Assembly (NCBI GenBank): GCA_964215955.1
Contig: CAXPDR010000014.1
Location: 1 to 64,000 of the forward strand
Reading direction: 5' to 3'
Origin: GCA-2706205 sp964215955
GTDB taxonomy: Bacteria > Bdellovibrionota > Bacteriovoracia > Bacteriovoracales > Bacteriovoracaceae
Length of the DNA: 64,000 nucleotides
Shown: piece by piece, positions 25,864 through 35,227 of the stretch
How the letters are laid out: the number at the start of each line of letters is the position of its first letter
How positions within the stretch are numbered: the first letter of the stretch is position 1
Program-made: the position numbers and the translations under genes
The notes under the pieces: model-generated
Told to the model about the DNA's origin: nothing
Databases searched by the model: none
What the model saw: only the letters and a program-made list of their open reading frames with translations

Positions 25864-27531
25864 TTAGAGAGTAAAGTTCATTTCCGACTTAAGGGTTAGC
25901 CTTTCATTTAAAATAGGATGGTTGAATTCTAACTTAAAAGCATGGAGATACATGCGATCAGACTTGACTCCATACATATCATCTCCTTGAATGGGAGAAT
26001 TCAAACCTTTGAAGTGTGCGCTATGAATTCTCAATTGATGAGTTCGTCCAGTTATAGGGGAGAACTCAACCAGAGCCTTACCTTTTTTAATTTGTAACAC
26101 TGTAAAGTCAGTTAATGCATATTTGCCATTTTTTATATTTACCATATGAAAAGGTGGGTTGTTATGGTCTATGGAGATAGGAAGCTCAATTTGGCCTTGG
26201 AGCTCTTTTGGGATTCCATCTAGGATAGCAATATAAGTTTTCTTGATTAACCTTTTGCCAAGGAGGTGTTGGAGTTTTTTATGAACAGCCTTAGACTTAG
26301 CAAAAATGACTAAACCTGATGTTCCTTGATCTAACCTATGAATAGGCATAATATGATCAAGATTTGGATACTGACTTTTTATTCTCGTTTGGAGCGAATC
26401 TTGGATCTCAACTCCTGGAGTCGTAAGTAAGCCTTCAGGTTTATCAACTATAAGTAAATGTTCATCTTCGAAAATTGTTTTATGTTTTTTATTAAATCCA
26501 TAATTAATTGTGAGGGGATTAATATCTAAATTTAATCCGTTAAGCATGTGTTTTAAGATTGGCCCACATCTTCCGGTACAGGCAGGATAGAAATATTTAT
26601 GTCTCCTAATGTTGTTCTTTGGTGGAGCTCCCCACCAAAATTCCGCAATTGAAATTGGCATTAAATTATTTTGAAATGCAAAATTTAAAAGTTTTGGGGC
26701 ACAGCACTCACCACTTCCTGAATTTGGTGATTTAGAATGAAATTTTTCAAAGATATTATATAAACTCTCTCTTTCCTTTTTGATGTTATAAAATATGAAT
26801 CCATTTAAAATATCTTTTTGCAACTTTGCTAAAACTTCTTTTCTTTCTTTTTTTAAAAGATTAATAGAAGTTTGGTATTTTTCATTAAGATCCTCATAGC
26901 TCATTTGGAGATTCTTTAAGAATTCTTTACTTAGTTTAATTTTCTTTTTCTGATCACTACTTTCTTGGTTAAGCTTTAATCTATCATCCTCTTTAATATC
27001 ATTTCTTTTTCTTGTTATCGCCCTTTTATACTTTTTTTCTTTATATTCAGCTTTTAAGACGGAAAGCTCATTTTCAGTTTTTTTGATTTCTTTACTTAAG
27101 TTAAGTAAGACCTGATCTTGTCTTCGTTTATCTTCATAAACATTTATTTTAAAGTTTAGTTGGTCTACTCGATTTTTCGAAAGCTTTCTTAAATTATCAA
27201 TATTTTGGTCTTGGTTAATATTTGGCACAAAAGAATTGAATAAAGAAGAATTCTCGTTTTGTAATTTACCTGAAAATGCTTTTAGAAAACCAATTTTATT
27301 TTCTTGGTTTCTCACAACTAAGACCCCAAACATTTTCCCAATACCACAATCTTGGGTCAAACTTGGATCCCAAAAATTATGGATAGATTTTGGAATTTTA
27401 TTAAGTTCTTCTTGAACTTGAGTTGAAGCCAATTGGCTTAGTTTACAGGGTGTATAATAAAATGGAGAGTTAAGCTTCTCTGGTATAATTATAGAACTGA
27501 TATCAGTATTAAACTTATTAAACTCTTTCAT
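25864..27531 (-). CDS. rluA: RluA-family pseudouridine synthase, long form
   Basis: This 555-residue protein has a catalytic domain at about 360-555 with the HRLDQGTSG motif, in which the aspartate is the nucleophile. LLIVDKPEGLLTTPG and GRTHQLRIH complete the signature. The N-terminal 350 residues match the extension in long RluA proteins of Vibrio and Shewanella type (FGVLVVRNQENKIGFLKAFS). They also contain a lysine/glutamate-rich coiled-coil (about 110-230) and a paired-cysteine CCAPKL segment. It likely modifies tRNA U32 and 23S U746. It follows the TIGR02147 gene by 8 bases. Confidence 0.85.
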   Translation of the reverse strand: MKEFNKFNTDISSIIIPEKLNSPFYYTPCKLSQLASTQVQEELNKIPKSIHNFWDPSLTQDCGIGKMFGVLVVRNQENKIGFLKAFSGKLQNENSSLFNSFVPNINQDQNIDNLRKLSKNRVDQLNFKINVYEDKRRQDQVLLNLSKEIKKTENELSVLKAEYKEKKYKRAITRKRNDIKEDDRLKLNQESSDQKKKIKLSKEFLKNLQMSYEDLNEKYQTSINLLKKERKEVLAKLQKDILNGFIFYNIKKERESLYNIFEKFHSKSPNSGSGECCAPKLLNFAFQNNLMPISIAEFWWGAPPKNNIRRHKYFYPACTGRCGPILKHMLNGLNLDINPLTINYGFNKKHKTIFEDEHLLIVDKPEGLLTTPGVEIQDSLQTRIKSQYPNLDHIMPIHRLDQGTSGLVIFAKSKAVHKKLQHLLGKRLIKKTYIAILDGIPKELQGQIELPISIDHNNPPFHMVNIKNGKYALTDFTVLQIKKGKALVEFSPITGRTHQLRIHSAHFKGLNSPIQGDDMYGVKSDRMYLHAFKLEFNHPILNERLTLKSEMNFTL

Positions 27532-27539
27532 TTATAACT

Positions 27540-28322
27540 TTATTCGACAAAACCTTCTGGATCGAAAACAACTTTCTGACCTTTAGAAAAGTAGATTGCT
27601 TCACCTGATTTTGTTTTTAAAAAGTTAAAACATTTTTCTTTAATTCTATTAATGGTCACTTTATTTGTTTGAACTGTTGCTGAATAAAATCCTGTTTCTG
27701 AAGTAGGGAAGTCATACAATGCTTGGATCGCTAGCTGTAATTCCTGCTTATGTGCATTTTTAATAGCTAAAGATGTTTTATTATTTGTAGTTGTTAACGT
27801 TTTATAAGTTCGCTTCCATTTTTTATTGGGGCATAATTCAAGCAAATTAACTTGAATTAATAAGTTCACCATTTCATTTGCTTGAGATTCTTCTAGTCCG
27901 AGGCGATGAGAAATATGCTGAGTCGTGGGGATAAAATTATCTAGCTCAACTATATTTAAAATTGCGTAATATTCCCAGTTTTCTATAATCTCTTTATAAG
28001 TAATTTCATCCAGAATTATAGGCATATTTGTGGAATGACGTATTTTTTGTTTTAGAGGTTTAAAATTGGAAATTGATTTTAAGAATACCTTTTCCTCTTT
28101 GGGCTCTAAATTCAAAAACCTTAAAACTTTACTTAGGCTTGTTGTTGGAATATTTCTCTGGGCATTAAGTATTTTTGATAAACTACTTGGGTCAATTTCA
28201 ATGCTTCGAGCAAATGCCCTAAGGGAATAGCTCGGATTTCTGGCTTGAATTCTCTGATATTTGTCCCTTAAAATTTCAATATGAAATTGTTCTTCCAAAG
28301 AAAAGCTCCTGTAAAGCCTCAA
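27540..28322 (-). CDS. TIGR02147-family (DUF4423) regulator
   Basis: A 260-residue protein typical of a family abundant in Fibrobacter and Bdellovibrio. The N-terminus is an XRE-like HTH (SYSLRAFARSIEIDPSSLSK, about residues 36-55). The conserved DUF4423 body contains FSNFKPLKQKI-like and ENWEYYAILNIVEL segments, HISHRLGLEESQANEMVNLL, and a C-terminal FNFLKTKSGEAIYF. Its targets are unknown. It lies directly upstream of the RluA gene in the same orientation. Confidence 0.85.
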   Translation of the reverse strand: MRLYRSFSLEEQFHIEILRDKYQRIQARNPSYSLRAFARSIEIDPSSLSKILNAQRNIPTTSLSKVLRFLNLEPKEEKVFLKSISNFKPLKQKIRHSTNMPIILDEITYKEIIENWEYYAILNIVELDNFIPTTQHISHRLGLEESQANEMVNLLIQVNLLELCPNKKWKRTYKTLTTTNNKTSLAIKNAHKQELQLAIQALYDFPTSETGFYSATVQTNKVTINRIKEKCFNFLKTKSGEAIYFSKGQKVVFDPEGFVE

Positions 28323-28427
28323 AACTGTGGCAAATTGTCTTCAATTACCTAGCCTAGAAGTTGTTATATTTCAAGAAAAGTAATAAGATGCAACGTGTTG
28401 CGAAGTATGCTAAGTCTAGGAAATCTT

Positions 28428-29013
28428 ATGTTTGCGGAAGAAATAGAGTTTAATCAAAGTCAATTAATCAAAAAAGAGATGAAAGCAATCTTAGTCGCTG
28501 CGCAACAAGCACCCACTGGAGATAATTGCCAACATTGGAAATTTAAATTTCATTGATGGATTTTTTATTAAATTAGCATTAAAGTTTAATTTTTTATTAC
28601 CATTATTTCTTAGATTTGGTTTAAATCTTAAGATGTTTGTTGAATCCTCACGGGCCTTAAAGTTTACCGGAAGTTTTATTGGTGTCACTGGAAAGGGGAG
28701 TATTTACGATCTTGTAAACACGGGAAGGGTTTCATTAAGGTGTTGGCTAGAACTCACCAAAGAAGGTTATAGTTTACAACCTTTAACTATCAGCTGTCTT
28801 ATGCCTTATGACCTGAGAGTGAATGGTTTTTGTAGACGTTGTCCGGAAGAATACATAAATTTATTTAATAAATCTCATGATCTATTTAAAGAAAATTTTA
28901 ATTTTCCTGCTGAGGATCAGGTACTTTGGTTTTTTAGGACAGGTTTAGTTAAGCCTCTAACTGATGATCAAAGAACACTGAGATTCCCAGTTGATAAATA
29001 TCTAGAGAGTTAA
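28428..29013 (+). pseudogene. Nitroreductase-family pseudogene with internal deletion
   Basis: The first 42 codons (28428-28556) give a nitroreductase start: KAILVAAQQAPTGDNCQHW, then stop TGA. A second frame, open from at least 28549, gives the family C-terminal half: RALKFTGSFIGVTGKGS, YDLVNTGRVSLRCWLELTKE and GYSLQPLTISCLMP. About 130 residues normally between these parts are absent, and the halves are in different frames. This looks like an internal deletion plus frame change. The C-terminal part has an ATG at 28633, but alone it lacks the flavin-binding half. Confidence 0.75.
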
Positions 29014-29591
29014 TTAATATATAAGAGTAAGTCTTTAAATTGGGTTAAAATTCCATTACATTTAGAATCTTTAAGACTTTGTTCGCTATCTATTCCCCAA
29101 GTTACACCAAGTACAGGCATATTGATATGGTGGCATTCGATAACATCTCGAACTTCATCTGTGATGTATATACTATTGTTTGGAAGAGAAGAAAGTATCT
29201 TATGTTTACCGCTCATACCAGCGCTCCCAAAACATTTTTTAAAGTGTGTGAAATCTTCCTTTAAAACTTTTTTTATGACTTTTTTTGAATTTGAACTTAC
29301 AATATAAGACTCATTGGGACACTCTTTTATTAATTTAATAAAGTCTGAATTCACTTTTATTTTATCAATATTTTGGTAGATATACCTTCTGGCAATAATT
29401 AATAAAAAGATTGTTTTTATTTTGCCAATGGACCTTTCTTTTAAAAGTTGGTGTTTAGACTTTTTTTCAAAGTCCTCATAACTTATTAAAGGAAGTTTCA
29501 ACCTTTTTAATGAGTAATTTAAAGTTTCAAATATTAAATCCTTTGAATCAACAAGAACTCCATCAAAATCAAATATTAAATTTTTTCTCAT
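29010..29591 (-). CDS. HAD-like hydrolase
   Basis: A 193-residue HAD-superfamily phosphatase. Motif I is FDFDGVLVDSKD (nucleophile Asp). The cap is helical. Motif II is in SSNSKKV, motif III is a lysine (KHKIL) and motif IV is ITDEVRDV. It resembles phosphoglycolate phosphatase-like enzymes; the substrate is unknown. It overlaps the DUF4336 gene by 23 bases and probably shares its transcript. Confidence 0.85.
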   Translation of the reverse strand: MRKNLIFDFDGVLVDSKDLIFETLNYSLKRLKLPLISYEDFEKKSKHQLLKERSIGKIKTIFLLIIARRYIYQNIDKIKVNSDFIKLIKECPNESYIVSSNSKKVIKKVLKEDFTHFKKCFGSAGMSGKHKILSSLPNNSIYITDEVRDVIECHHINMPVLGVTWGIDSEQSLKDSKCNGILTQFKDLLLYIN

Positions 29592-30219
29592 TTTTGAGAT
29601 TCCTAGTAAAGATATGAAATGTTTCTTTGTCTACCTTATCTCCATGATTAGGGATAATAAAGTCAAATTTTAAATTGTTAAGGGTTTGAATAGACTTTAT
29701 AAACTCTTTGGGATCATTTATGATACTTTTTAGAAGACGACTTGTACCAAGTCTATGGTAAGTACCAGCTAGTTTCATGGCCATTTTAGTAGAAAAATTC
29801 ATTTTATGATACATATTAAAAAACAAATCTGTAATAATAACGGTTTTTAATTCTTCAATATAAAACGCCACCTCTGCTAGTTTTTTAGCCCCGTTAATTG
29901 GAATTATAGTCATCCCCTTAACATTTAATTCTTCTAGCTTTTTTAACTTTACTCCAGACTTAATCGAAGCTCTTTTAGGGCCATAAAACTCACCTTCGAA
30001 TAAATCATTTAATGGTTTTAAATGCATATTATGAAAATTATTTGGAGCAATAAAATATAATTTCTTTTTGGAATCTTTCAGATATTTAAGAAGTTTTGGG
30101 TTGGTACTATTTGGAGAAATTAAATAAATTTCAGATTCTGATTCCAACGCAAAGGTTTTTGCTGGAAAAATAACACCAGGACCGGCATGGGCTTCATATG
30201 GAAAAATAGTGAGATTCAT
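29569..30219 (-). CDS. DUF4336 protein (MBL-like fold)
   Basis: This 216-residue protein matches DUF4336: YFIAPNNFHNMHLKPL, YGPKRASIK, a TVIITDLFFNM strand, YHRLGTSRLLKS and FDFIIPNHGDKVDKE. The family resembles a metallo-beta-lactamase fold with partially lost metal ligands; function is unknown. A GGAG site precedes the ATG. The 210 bases upstream (30220-30428) hold a stem-loop but no gene. Confidence 0.75.
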   Translation of the reverse strand: MNLTIFPYEAHAGPGVIFPAKTFALESESEIYLISPNSTNPKLLKYLKDSKKKLYFIAPNNFHNMHLKPLNDLFEGEFYGPKRASIKSGVKLKKLEELNVKGMTIIPINGAKKLAEVAFYIEELKTVIITDLFFNMYHKMNFSTKMAMKLAGTYHRLGTSRLLKSIINDPKEFIKSIQTLNNLKFDFIIPNHGDKVDKETFHIFTRNLKNEKKFNI

Positions 30220-30395
30220 AAGATAGATACTCCAATATGTATATTTTGTTAGTAGTCAGTTAAGATCTCTTCATGAAATTGTCAGTATAGAGACTTTTGA
30301 TAAAAATAAAGCTATCTTCCTTTCATTAGTAAATATCTAATATTCATTATTCTTCTAAAGAGTTTAGAATAGATATTTCCTTAATCCCTTGTCTC

Positions 30396-30417
30396 GCGGG
30401 AGGTTAACTTCTCCCGC
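30396..30417. terminator. GCGGGAG stem-loop
   Basis: A 7-base stem, GCGGGAG-8 bases-CTCCCGC, lies 12 bases after the stop of the antiporter gene. No strong U-tract follows on either strand, so it is a probable but possibly inefficient terminator. Confidence 0.5.
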
Positions 30418-30428
30418 ATTTCAAGAGC

Positions 30429-31610
30429 TTACTTTGCTACCTGGTTTTTTGCTCTTGATAAGTCGTAATCTTCAGCTGGCATTTTATCAAAATAAATGGC
30501 AGGTAAGATACTTGCAGCTAAAGTATATAAAACGATACCAGATAAAATACTAGGTGATACGTTGAATCTATCCTTTAAGATCCCTACAATTACCAATCCA
30601 AAGATTAAAGTTGGCATTAATGAAATAGAGATTTTAAATCTGTCTTCCCAAAAATCGGTAATAAAATATTTAATACTAAGAACAACAGAGTAAATTCTTA
30701 TTGGGATGAATAGAATAATTAAACCAAGACCATATAAAAGCCCCTCTAAAACAAAAAATTCTTTAGTGATAATAAGGCCGGCACTAAAAAAGTAAAAAGG
30801 AACAAAAATATTATAAAAAGCACTGAGGGAGTTTTCTATTCTTTTAGAATGCTCACTATTTATAAAATGATTAAATTGACCAGCAATGATACCTGTAGCA
30901 AACGCACCTACAAGATAATGAGTCCCTAGTTTTTTGGTTAAAACACCTGTAACAAAAGCTATGATAACTAGCCAAGAAACCTCAGTCTTTGGTGCATAGG
31001 GTGCGATAAACTTTAAGTAAAACTTGAAGAGGTGAGGAAGAACTAGCATTAAAGCAATAAAAATGACTTTAGTTTTTAAAAGAGATGGGATGTCGTCTAG
31101 CTGTAAGGCAACAAATAAAGTTAAAATAGCTGCAACTTCTTTAGAAATAGCTTTGAGCTTAATCCAAAAAATCTCTTCCTCCTTTAAGTCATAATGCTTT
31201 AAAGAGCTAAGGATAAATCCTGCTGATGGAGTAAAAATAGCGATAGCAATAATCAAAGAAACCTGAAAACTTAGGGAAAATAACAAATAAATTCCGATGG
31301 CGGTTCCTATGATGAGGCCAAGAGACTTTAATAAATATCCACTTAGTGGTTTGAAGTTCTTCTTTAAACTTTCTAATTCAATTTCCATTCCAGCAAATAC
31401 AAAAAGTGAAGTTATTCCAAGTCTTGCAAGGGTTATAATCATTTGATCATCTTTAAACCAACCTAGGAGATTGATACAAATACAGCCGATAATTAATGCT
31501 GAGATTCCTGCAGGGATGTGAAATCTTAACAAAAGTTTTGGCAGTAATAATAATGTACTGACGATGATAAGATACTGATATTCCATTGATAGTTGAGTGA
31601 TAATTTCCAT
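30429..31610 (-). CDS. Cation:proton antiporter (CPA2/KefB-like membrane domain)
   Basis: About 393 residues with roughly 11-12 transmembrane helices and no cytosolic regulatory domain. The Na_H_Exchanger fold is shown by IPAGISALIIGC, LGITSLFVFAGMEIELESL, IFTPSAGFILSSLK and the second-half GTHYLVGAFATGIIAG. The ion is unknown. The frame extends to a TTG at 31646, but TTGACC (31646-31641) and TATACT (31622-31617) form a promoter whose start would fall on the ATG at 31610, so that ATG is used. Confidence 0.82.
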   Translation of the reverse strand: MEIITQLSMEYQYLIIVSTLLLLPKLLLRFHIPAGISALIIGCICINLLGWFKDDQMIITLARLGITSLFVFAGMEIELESLKKNFKPLSGYLLKSLGLIIGTAIGIYLLFSLSFQVSLIIAIAIFTPSAGFILSSLKHYDLKEEEIFWIKLKAISKEVAAILTLFVALQLDDIPSLLKTKVIFIALMLVLPHLFKFYLKFIAPYAPKTEVSWLVIIAFVTGVLTKKLGTHYLVGAFATGIIAGQFNHFINSEHSKRIENSLSAFYNIFVPFYFFSAGLIITKEFFVLEGLLYGLGLIILFIPIRIYSVVLSIKYFITDFWEDRFKISISLMPTLIFGLVIVGILKDRFNVSPSILSGIVLYTLAASILPAIYFDKMPAEDYDLSRAKNQVAK

Positions 31611-31616
31611 ATGAAT

Positions 31617-31646
31617 AGTATACAGATAATTTACATTTTGGGTCAA
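31617..31646 (-). promoter_or_regulatory. Promoter of antiporter gene, likely leaderless
   Basis: TTGACC and TATACT are separated by 18 bases on the minus strand. Six bases after the -10 box comes the ATG at 31610, so transcription would begin at or within a base or two of the start codon. No Shine-Dalgarno sequence is present. Confidence 0.5.
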
Positions 31647-31777
31647 AGATTCAGTATTATTATCTTATACAAAAAAACTAATGACGCCTTGCGTTTGGGC
31701 AGTTTTTTTATGACGCTAGTCTTAAAAATGGAATATTGTATAATGGGAAAGGATAAAATTTATTTAGGAGGGGAGAT

Positions 31778-32599
31778 TTGAATTTCAAATGGAGTTTCTC
31801 TAGCATATTTTTAATCTTTAGTATTTGTAGTTTGGCAAATGAAGGTGAAATATTAAAAACTAAAGGTGCACAATTTCAAAAAGCTAATAAAAAGCTTATA
31901 TTAGTTGGAATTACCTCTAAGAATGTGAAGAAGAAGAAAACTAATATTATTTCAAATGGGATCCCTAACCATTTAATAGGAAGTTTTCCACACAAAAATA
32001 ACTCTAATGTTTTAACCTCTCAAACTTATGATTTTTATTTTTCTAATGAGCCAAAGGTTTCAAAAAGTCTTGTTCACGTTAAGCCAAATATGTTTTTTGG
32101 TGTTGCCTTGAATGGTATTCCTTTTACTGGAGGTCTTAATAAATGGTATCAAGGAAATTCTAAATTAGGGTGGCAATACGAGGCGCTTAGTGGAGCTTTT
32201 CCAATGGGTCTTGATGAAAACAGTGGTGCTTTAATTAGGAAAGGTGCGTACGTCTATTTTGGTTTACCCAAGCTTTTATTAAAGGACCTTGGTGTAGAAA
32301 AAGGAAAATTATCTCCAGTTATCGGGCATGCAGCTGATGGATTTGAAATAAGGGCCTTATATGGTGTTAACGGAAAACCAGTAAAGTCAGGTTATATTCT
32401 TAAGCGTGGAGAAAGAGAAATTGGAGGAACTTATGATGGAACTTTTTCAAAAGATTATGAATATATAAATACTGGAGATGCATTAGATGAATGTAATGGT
32501 ACATTTATAAATGGTAAATATACATATTTCTTAACGAGTTCTTATCCTGTTATTCCTAAATGTTTCATGGGAAAGCCTGATAAAAGCTTTCTTAAATAA
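31778..32599 (+). CDS. YHYH-domain secreted protein
   Basis: A 273-residue exported protein with a signal sequence near residues 1-22. The YHYH-domain pattern is clear: FFGVALNGIPFTGG, GWQYEALSGAF, IGHAADGFEIRALYG, YILKRGEREIGGTYDGTFSK, DYEYINTGDALDECNGTF, and YPVIPKCFMGKPD. The tetrapeptide YHYH itself is replaced by YVYFGLP. Function is unknown. Initiation is at TTG 31778, 6 bases after an AGGAGGGGAG site. Confidence 0.8.
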   Translation: MNFKWSFSSIFLIFSICSLANEGEILKTKGAQFQKANKKLILVGITSKNVKKKKTNIISNGIPNHLIGSFPHKNNSNVLTSQTYDFYFSNEPKVSKSLVHVKPNMFFGVALNGIPFTGGLNKWYQGNSKLGWQYEALSGAFPMGLDENSGALIRKGAYVYFGLPKLLLKDLGVEKGKLSPVIGHAADGFEIRALYGVNGKPVKSGYILKRGEREIGGTYDGTFSKDYEYINTGDALDECNGTFINGKYTYFLTSSYPVIPKCFMGKPDKSFLK

Positions 32600-32605
32600 T
32601 CCCAA

Positions 32606-34204
32606 TTAGGCAGCTTTTTTAGTTGGTTGTTCTTCTACTGGTGTTTCTGGAGAATGTAAATCCTCAATTTCAGACTCTAGGTCTTTAGCAATTTTAAAAC
32701 AATTGATAACTTCTTCCATGGCAGACTTTTGCGTGGTAACAACCAGAACTTTATCTAAACTTTCAAACTTAGTTGAACCATTAGGAAGGATGAACCCACC
32801 ATTTCGTTTGATAAATAATACTGAAGTTCCTTCCGGCAGGCTTAAGTCAATTATTCTTTGCGCTACTGCAAAGTCTGTTTTTTGAATTTGAATTTCTTTA
32901 ATTCCATGTTTTGTTTTATCTAAAACTTCCATATCAATTGGAAAGTCTGGATCGTAAATAGCTTCAAATAATAATTCTAGTTTTTTAGCAACTAGTTTTA
33001 AAGTTGTTCCTTGTAGGAGAGCAGAAATCAAAACAGAAAAGAATACAATATCAAATATAAGATTGGCTTCACTGCCTAATTGAATCGCGACTAAACTGGC
33101 GAAAACAATAGGTGTAGCACCTTTTAATCCGGCCCACGAAATAAACAATTTACTTTTAAAATCAAAATTGGATTTAAGGGTACTCATAAATACACTGACA
33201 GGTCTTCCTACAAATACTAGAAATAACGCAACAATAGAAGCTTCTGGAGCAATTTCTATCAATCTTGATGGAATGACTAGAATTCCTAGCATAATGAAAA
33301 GGCCAATTTGAGATAACCAAGAAACACCATCAAAGAAATTAATCAAAGCATTTTTATGAACCAATTTAGCATTTCCAAGTTGGATGGCAAATAAGTAGAC
33401 GGCCAAGAAGCCATTTCCTTCTAATTTGGTTGTAAGTGAATAAGTTAAGAATAGAAAGCCAATTGTTAAAGCAGGATATAAACCTTGAAAGTCGAGCTCA
33501 ATAGAGTCGTTGATAAGTTTAAATATCTTAAATAAAAAGTAACCACCAGCTAAACCCATGAATGGATTAAGTATCAAAAGTGAAATGGCTCCGTCACTAA
33601 AGCTTAGATTAGCCTGATGAAATCCCAAAAATAAGGAGACCAGTAAAAAAGCCATGGGATCATTACTTCCTGACTCAAACTCTATAACAGATTTGAGATT
33701 TTTTGAAACATTACTATCTTTATCTCTAAACGCAGTGAATACTGCTGCAGCATCTGTTGATGAAAGGATAGATCCAATTAATAAACTTTCGAATATTGGT
33801 AATGATAAGAAGGCATAACAAAACCCTCCCACCATAAAGGTTGTAAGTAAGACACCAATTGTGGAAAGAGATACACCTGTTTTTATAATCGGTTTTATAT
33901 CCTCTGCTTTAGTCATGAGACCACCAGAGAAAATTATTAAACATATGGCAATGAGTGAAAGTGAGTGGGTTAGCTCGTAGTTTTGATATTGAAAACCGAT
34001 AACTCCTTCGCTTCCAATAAACATTCCTATTCCTAAAAAGAGAATAAGAATAGGTAAGCCAAATCTATTTGAAGATTTACTTAGTAAAACGCTCAAGAGT
34101 AAAATTATTGAAACGTAAAAAAGTGAGTTATTAAAAAGGTCTACCACGTAGTCTTTATCGGTGTCTAAGATAAAATACTTAGTAAAATTTTTGAAAAAAA
34201 ACAT
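32606..34204 (-). CDS. K+/H+ antiporter, NhaP2/CvrA-like
   Basis: A 532-residue CPA1-type antiporter. About 12 transmembrane helices occupy the first 410 residues, with FIGSEGVIGF, SLIAICLIIFSGGL, GSILSSTDAAAVFTAFRD and FESGSNDPMAFLL (the ion-binding ND-containing helix). The cytosolic C-terminus carries an RCK_C/TrkA_C module (about 440-510: LSLPEGTSVLFIKRNGG). It resembles NhaP2/YcgO potassium/proton exchangers. It converges with the YHYH gene, 6 bases apart. Confidence 0.87.
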   Translation of the reverse strand: MFFFKNFTKYFILDTDKDYVVDLFNNSLFYVSIILLLSVLLSKSSNRFGLPILILFLGIGMFIGSEGVIGFQYQNYELTHSLSLIAICLIIFSGGLMTKAEDIKPIIKTGVSLSTIGVLLTTFMVGGFCYAFLSLPIFESLLIGSILSSTDAAAVFTAFRDKDSNVSKNLKSVIEFESGSNDPMAFLLVSLFLGFHQANLSFSDGAISLLILNPFMGLAGGYFLFKIFKLINDSIELDFQGLYPALTIGFLFLTYSLTTKLEGNGFLAVYLFAIQLGNAKLVHKNALINFFDGVSWLSQIGLFIMLGILVIPSRLIEIAPEASIVALFLVFVGRPVSVFMSTLKSNFDFKSKLFISWAGLKGATPIVFASLVAIQLGSEANLIFDIVFFSVLISALLQGTTLKLVAKKLELLFEAIYDPDFPIDMEVLDKTKHGIKEIQIQKTDFAVAQRIIDLSLPEGTSVLFIKRNGGFILPNGSTKFESLDKVLVVTTQKSAMEEVINCFKIAKDLESEIEDLHSPETPVEEQPTKKAA

Positions 34205-34276
34205 TTCAGATTAAAACAGTCGGAAACTATCTTTTAAATCCATATCATTATATAATTTTAATAATTTGGAGGTCTT

Positions 34277-35227
34277 ATTAAAAATATAATTTTTATTGCA
34301 GTATTTCTTTCTTTTTCATCTTTGGCTGCTGATAGTTTCAATCAGTGGAAAAAAGATTATGCCAATAGGGCACAGAAAAGGGGACTCCCAAAGTCTTTTA
34401 TTTTAAAAGAGCTTGATCAAATTAATTTGAATAAAGATGTCATTAAAAGAGATAAGAATCAGGTCACTTCTAGTAAAACTCTTGATTATAATGAATTTAT
34501 AAAAAAATGGTTAAGAACTAATAATGAGCGAATTGAAAAAGCTAAGTTTTATTTAAAAAAACATAAGAAATTACTGGAAAAAGTGGAAAGTAAATATGGG
34601 GTGGATAAGGAAGTCATAATCTCAATCTGGGGAGCTGAAACTTATTATGGGGAAATCATGGGAAGTTTCAATATTATAGAAGCTATGGCATCTCTAGCTT
34701 ATGATGGTAGAAGAAGAACCTTTTATGAAACCCAATTAAATGCTGCATTTAGGTTAGTTAAAGCAGGACATATTAAATCGGATCAAATGTTTGGAAGTTG
34801 GGCCGGAGCAACTGGGCAATGCCAATTTATGCCTTCGAATATTCCAGCATACGGACAAGACTTTAATAAAGATGGAAAAATTGATATATGGAATACTCTA
34901 CCTGATGTTTTTGCATCAATAGCGAAACTCCTTAAAAAAGCTGGTTGGCAAAAAGGAAAAAGTGTTGGAAGTTTAGTTCAAGCTCCAAAAGAACTTGATT
35001 TTAATCTTAATAAGTACCGTACTCCAAATCAGTATCGAAGCCTGGGTGTTAAAATTGATCGTAAAAAACTAAATTGGCGCGCGAGAAGAGCTGCAAAGAT
35101 TACTCTTAAAAACTCACCTTTAATTTTAAGAGGCTCCAATTACGAGACAATCTTGAAGTGGAATAATTCGAGTCTATTTGCAGCATTCAATATAATAGTG
35201 ATGGATGAGCTAAAAAAACTTAATTAA
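34277..35227 (+). CDS. mltB: Lytic murein transglycosylase MltB-like with AUU start
   Basis: The catalytic domain (SLT_2) shows YGVDKEVIISIWGAETYYG with the catalytic glutamate, ATGQCQFMPSNI, and DINKDGKIDIWNTLPD-like DFNKDGKIDIWN. A TTG at 34322 would give a protein without a signal. Reading back gives ATT 34277 followed by KNIIFIAVFLSFSSLA, a textbook signal peptide ending before ADS. A GGAGG site lies 4 bases upstream. No ATG, GTG or TTG precedes the signal in frame. Starts at ATT are known for infC and pcnB. It converges with the Crp/Fnr gene by 4 bases. Confidence 0.82.
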   Translation: MKNIIFIAVFLSFSSLAADSFNQWKKDYANRAQKRGLPKSFILKELDQINLNKDVIKRDKNQVTSSKTLDYNEFIKKWLRTNNERIEKAKFYLKKHKKLLEKVESKYGVDKEVIISIWGAETYYGEIMGSFNIIEAMASLAYDGRRRTFYETQLNAAFRLVKAGHIKSDQMFGSWAGATGQCQFMPSNIPAYGQDFNKDGKIDIWNTLPDVFASIAKLLKKAGWQKGKSVGSLVQAPKELDFNLNKYRTPNQYRSLGVKIDRKKLNWRARRAAKITLKNSPLILRGSNYETILKWNNSSLFAAFNIIVMDELKKLN

